Positions 62,829 to 64,000 of a stretch of 64,000 nucleotides of DNA are shown piece by piece. The notes under the pieces were generated by a model. The model was not told where the DNA came from. It saw only the letters and a list, made by a program, of their open reading frames with translations, and ran no database searches. Position numbers and translations under genes: made by a program. Numbering within the stretch: position 1 is the first letter of the stretch; each line of letters begins with the position of its first letter. This DNA is from Dinoroseobacter sp. (GTDB lineage Bacteria; Pseudomonadota; Alphaproteobacteria; Rhodobacterales; Rhodobacteraceae): positions 186,001 to 250,000 of the forward strand of contig JAEPNN010000004.1 in NCBI GenBank assembly GCA_017643385.1, read 5' to 3'.

Positions 62829-64000
62829 CTAAACGTCACCCGGCTCATTCAATAATGGCAGATCAAGCCCGTCGATCTCCGGCATCGCCTGCCCTGCAAT
62901 TCCCTCTAGATCGCCATACATGCCGACGGTCGCCGCGATCACCCCTTCGATCTGTGTTTCGCGTTTGGCCCAAAGTCGGGTCATCGCCTTACGCTCACGA
63001 TCGAGATCTGCACGCATATCGGTGAAGCGTTCGACAATTGCTTCAACGCGATGGCGAAATTTCGGCCCCGTCAAATAAGCGTAAACCATCTCCATCTTGG
63101 TCTCTTGTCCCTCTTGCGCAACTTTTGCCGCAGAGACCGCTATCAAAGTCTGCCGCAACACGGCACCTAGCGCGAGGGCATGGCTCGGGGCGCAGACCCA
63201 GACCCCGTCTATCTGTTCGAAACTGTCGACACCTTCTGGTCGGACAGTACTAACGAGGACAGCGATATCCGCTGCAGCGGCGCGCTGATCCTCACGTAGC
63301 TTGCCCAACCAGGCTGCGTTCCAATTTGCGGTGCGCTTGCTTTCCCACAGGATTGTGCCTGCAACCCCTCCGTTCACCTTTTGCAAAACATCTGCGCCAG
63401 AAACGCCCTTGCCGACCGGCTCCAGTAAATCCAAAGGAAATGCGCCACCGAGCCGATCTTCCAAAAGTACTTCGGCCGCTTCGCCCTGCAATTGCTGGCT
63501 GCCTTGTTCGGATTTCTTTTTCAGCGCTTCGATCTGTCGGCGCATGACATCCATTTGCTGATCTTTCTCCGCCAGCTTCACAGCTTCGGCTTCTTGTGCC
63601 TCTGCCCGCACACGCGTGAGCTGTACCCCCAGCGCTTCGCCCAAACGCTTTTCCAGCTCAAGATCCATCTCACGCGCTTTCTCCTCCAGGGCGCGTTCTT
63701 TCCTTAATGCCTCCGCCTGCGCCTTTTGCGCTTCCGCCAACTTTGCGTCACGTGCCTTGGCCTCTGCTTCCAGCGTGGCAAGTTTCGTCGCCGCTTCCTG
63801 CTGCGCAGATTTTGCTGCAACTTCGAGAGAGGCGAGTTTCGCGGCTTGCTCGGCTTGTGCTTCACGCAGTGCATTGGCCTCGATCTCGGCTTTCTGAGCT
63901 GCGAGTGCGGCCACCCGTTCGGCTTCCATCTGTGACCGCATTTCCGCAAGCATCGGACCTGCCAAGGTGTCCGTCAGAGCGAATTCAGCGCGGCATTCAG
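62829..64000 (-). CDS. DUF2130 family protein, 5' end outside the window
   Basis: The frame stays open to the window edge (residues EC RAEFALTDTLAGP before the first ATG), so the gene starts beyond 64000. The ECRAEFALTDTLAG piece resembles the second half of an N-terminal zinc ribbon. A long coiled coil rich in Ala, Glu and Lys (about 150 residues) is followed by the conserved DUF2130 domain (ILWESKRTANWNAAWLGKLR; AVLVSTVRPEGVDSFEQIDG), which has a nuclease-like E-x-K signature. Role unknown. Confidence 0.8.
   Translation of the reverse strand, partial: ECRAEFALTDTLAGPMLAEMRSQMEAERVAALAAQKAEIEANALREAQAEQAAKLASLEVAAKSAQQEAATKLATLEAEAKARDAKLAEAQKAQAEALRKERALEEKAREMDLELEKRLGEALGVQLTRVRAEAQEAEAVKLAEKDQQMDVMRRQIEALKKKSEQGSQQLQGEAAEVLLEDRLGGAFPLDLLEPVGKGVSGADVLQKVNGGVAGTILWESKRTANWNAAWLGKLREDQRAAAADIAVLVSTVRPEGVDSFEQIDGVWVCAPSHALALGAVLRQTLIAVSAAKVAQEGQETKMEMVYAYLTGPKFRHRVEAIVERFTDMRADLDRERKAMTRLWAKRETQIEGVIAATVGMYGDLEGIAGQAMPEIDGLDLPLLNEPGDV

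Overview
The window looks like the chromosome of a marine alphaproteobacterium of the Roseobacter/Rhodobacteraceae group. This is inferred from gene content and order: rpsA-ihfB-lapA-trpF-trpB, a nasTS-nrt-nirBD-nasA cluster, TRAP transporters, CTC-type L25 and high GC. I could run no database search, so family names rest on motifs and remembered family patterns.

1-3611: a minus-strand TRAP transporter (dctP, dctQ and the start of dctM) with a D-glutamate cyclase/hydro-lyase family enzyme and a LysR regulator upstream. 3758-17834: a complete nitrate assimilation locus on the minus strand. NasT (ANTAR) and NasS (nitrate sensor) come first, then an attenuator-like leader, an ABC nitrate transporter, NirB/NirD, NasA, a TrpD2-like protein and CysG, which makes the siroheme that NirB needs. 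18339-24925: a sugar ABC transporter of the glucose/mannose type with a divergent OmpR-type two-component system. 25060-28049: a copper module, copA-cueR, with a readable CueR promoter. 28376-30136: two membrane proteins and a TetR regulator with twin operators.

30124-43856 is accessory DNA. First come prophage debris (a lysis-like cassette and a truncated Dam methylase) and an isolated AT-rich gene of unknown role. Then two integrative elements lie in tandem at the 3' end of tRNA-Ser(GCU). The tRNA end is duplicated at 33400 and 34609 and is intact at 43767. Element A (about 1.2 kb) carries only a DUF2971 gene. Element B (about 9.2 kb) carries a DUF262 + HEPN gene pair, an MvaI/BcnI-like restriction-modification system with a truncated glycosylase, a second tyrosine recombinase, two small DNA-binding proteins, an unknown protein and its own integrase. 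Each element has its own pair of candidate integrase arm repeats. Just past the tRNA is a 657-residue TPR protein whose repeats are nearly identical at DNA level.

45981-64000 is mostly core chromosome: ychF, trpA, rplY, an MFS transporter, a sulfotransferase, an FMN-dependent 2-hydroxyacid dehydrogenase, pth, DUF2332, DUF2237, a serine hydrolase, trpB-trpF-lapA-ihfB-rpsA, a GNAT-nitrilase fusion, a small hypothetical protein and the 3' part of a DUF2130 gene. The rpsA leader has a good promoter followed about 60 nt later by a terminator, which suggests attenuation or a small RNA.

The strongest candidates for undescribed biology are the DUF262-HEPN pair, the att-flanked DUF2971 passenger and the TPR protein beside the integration site.
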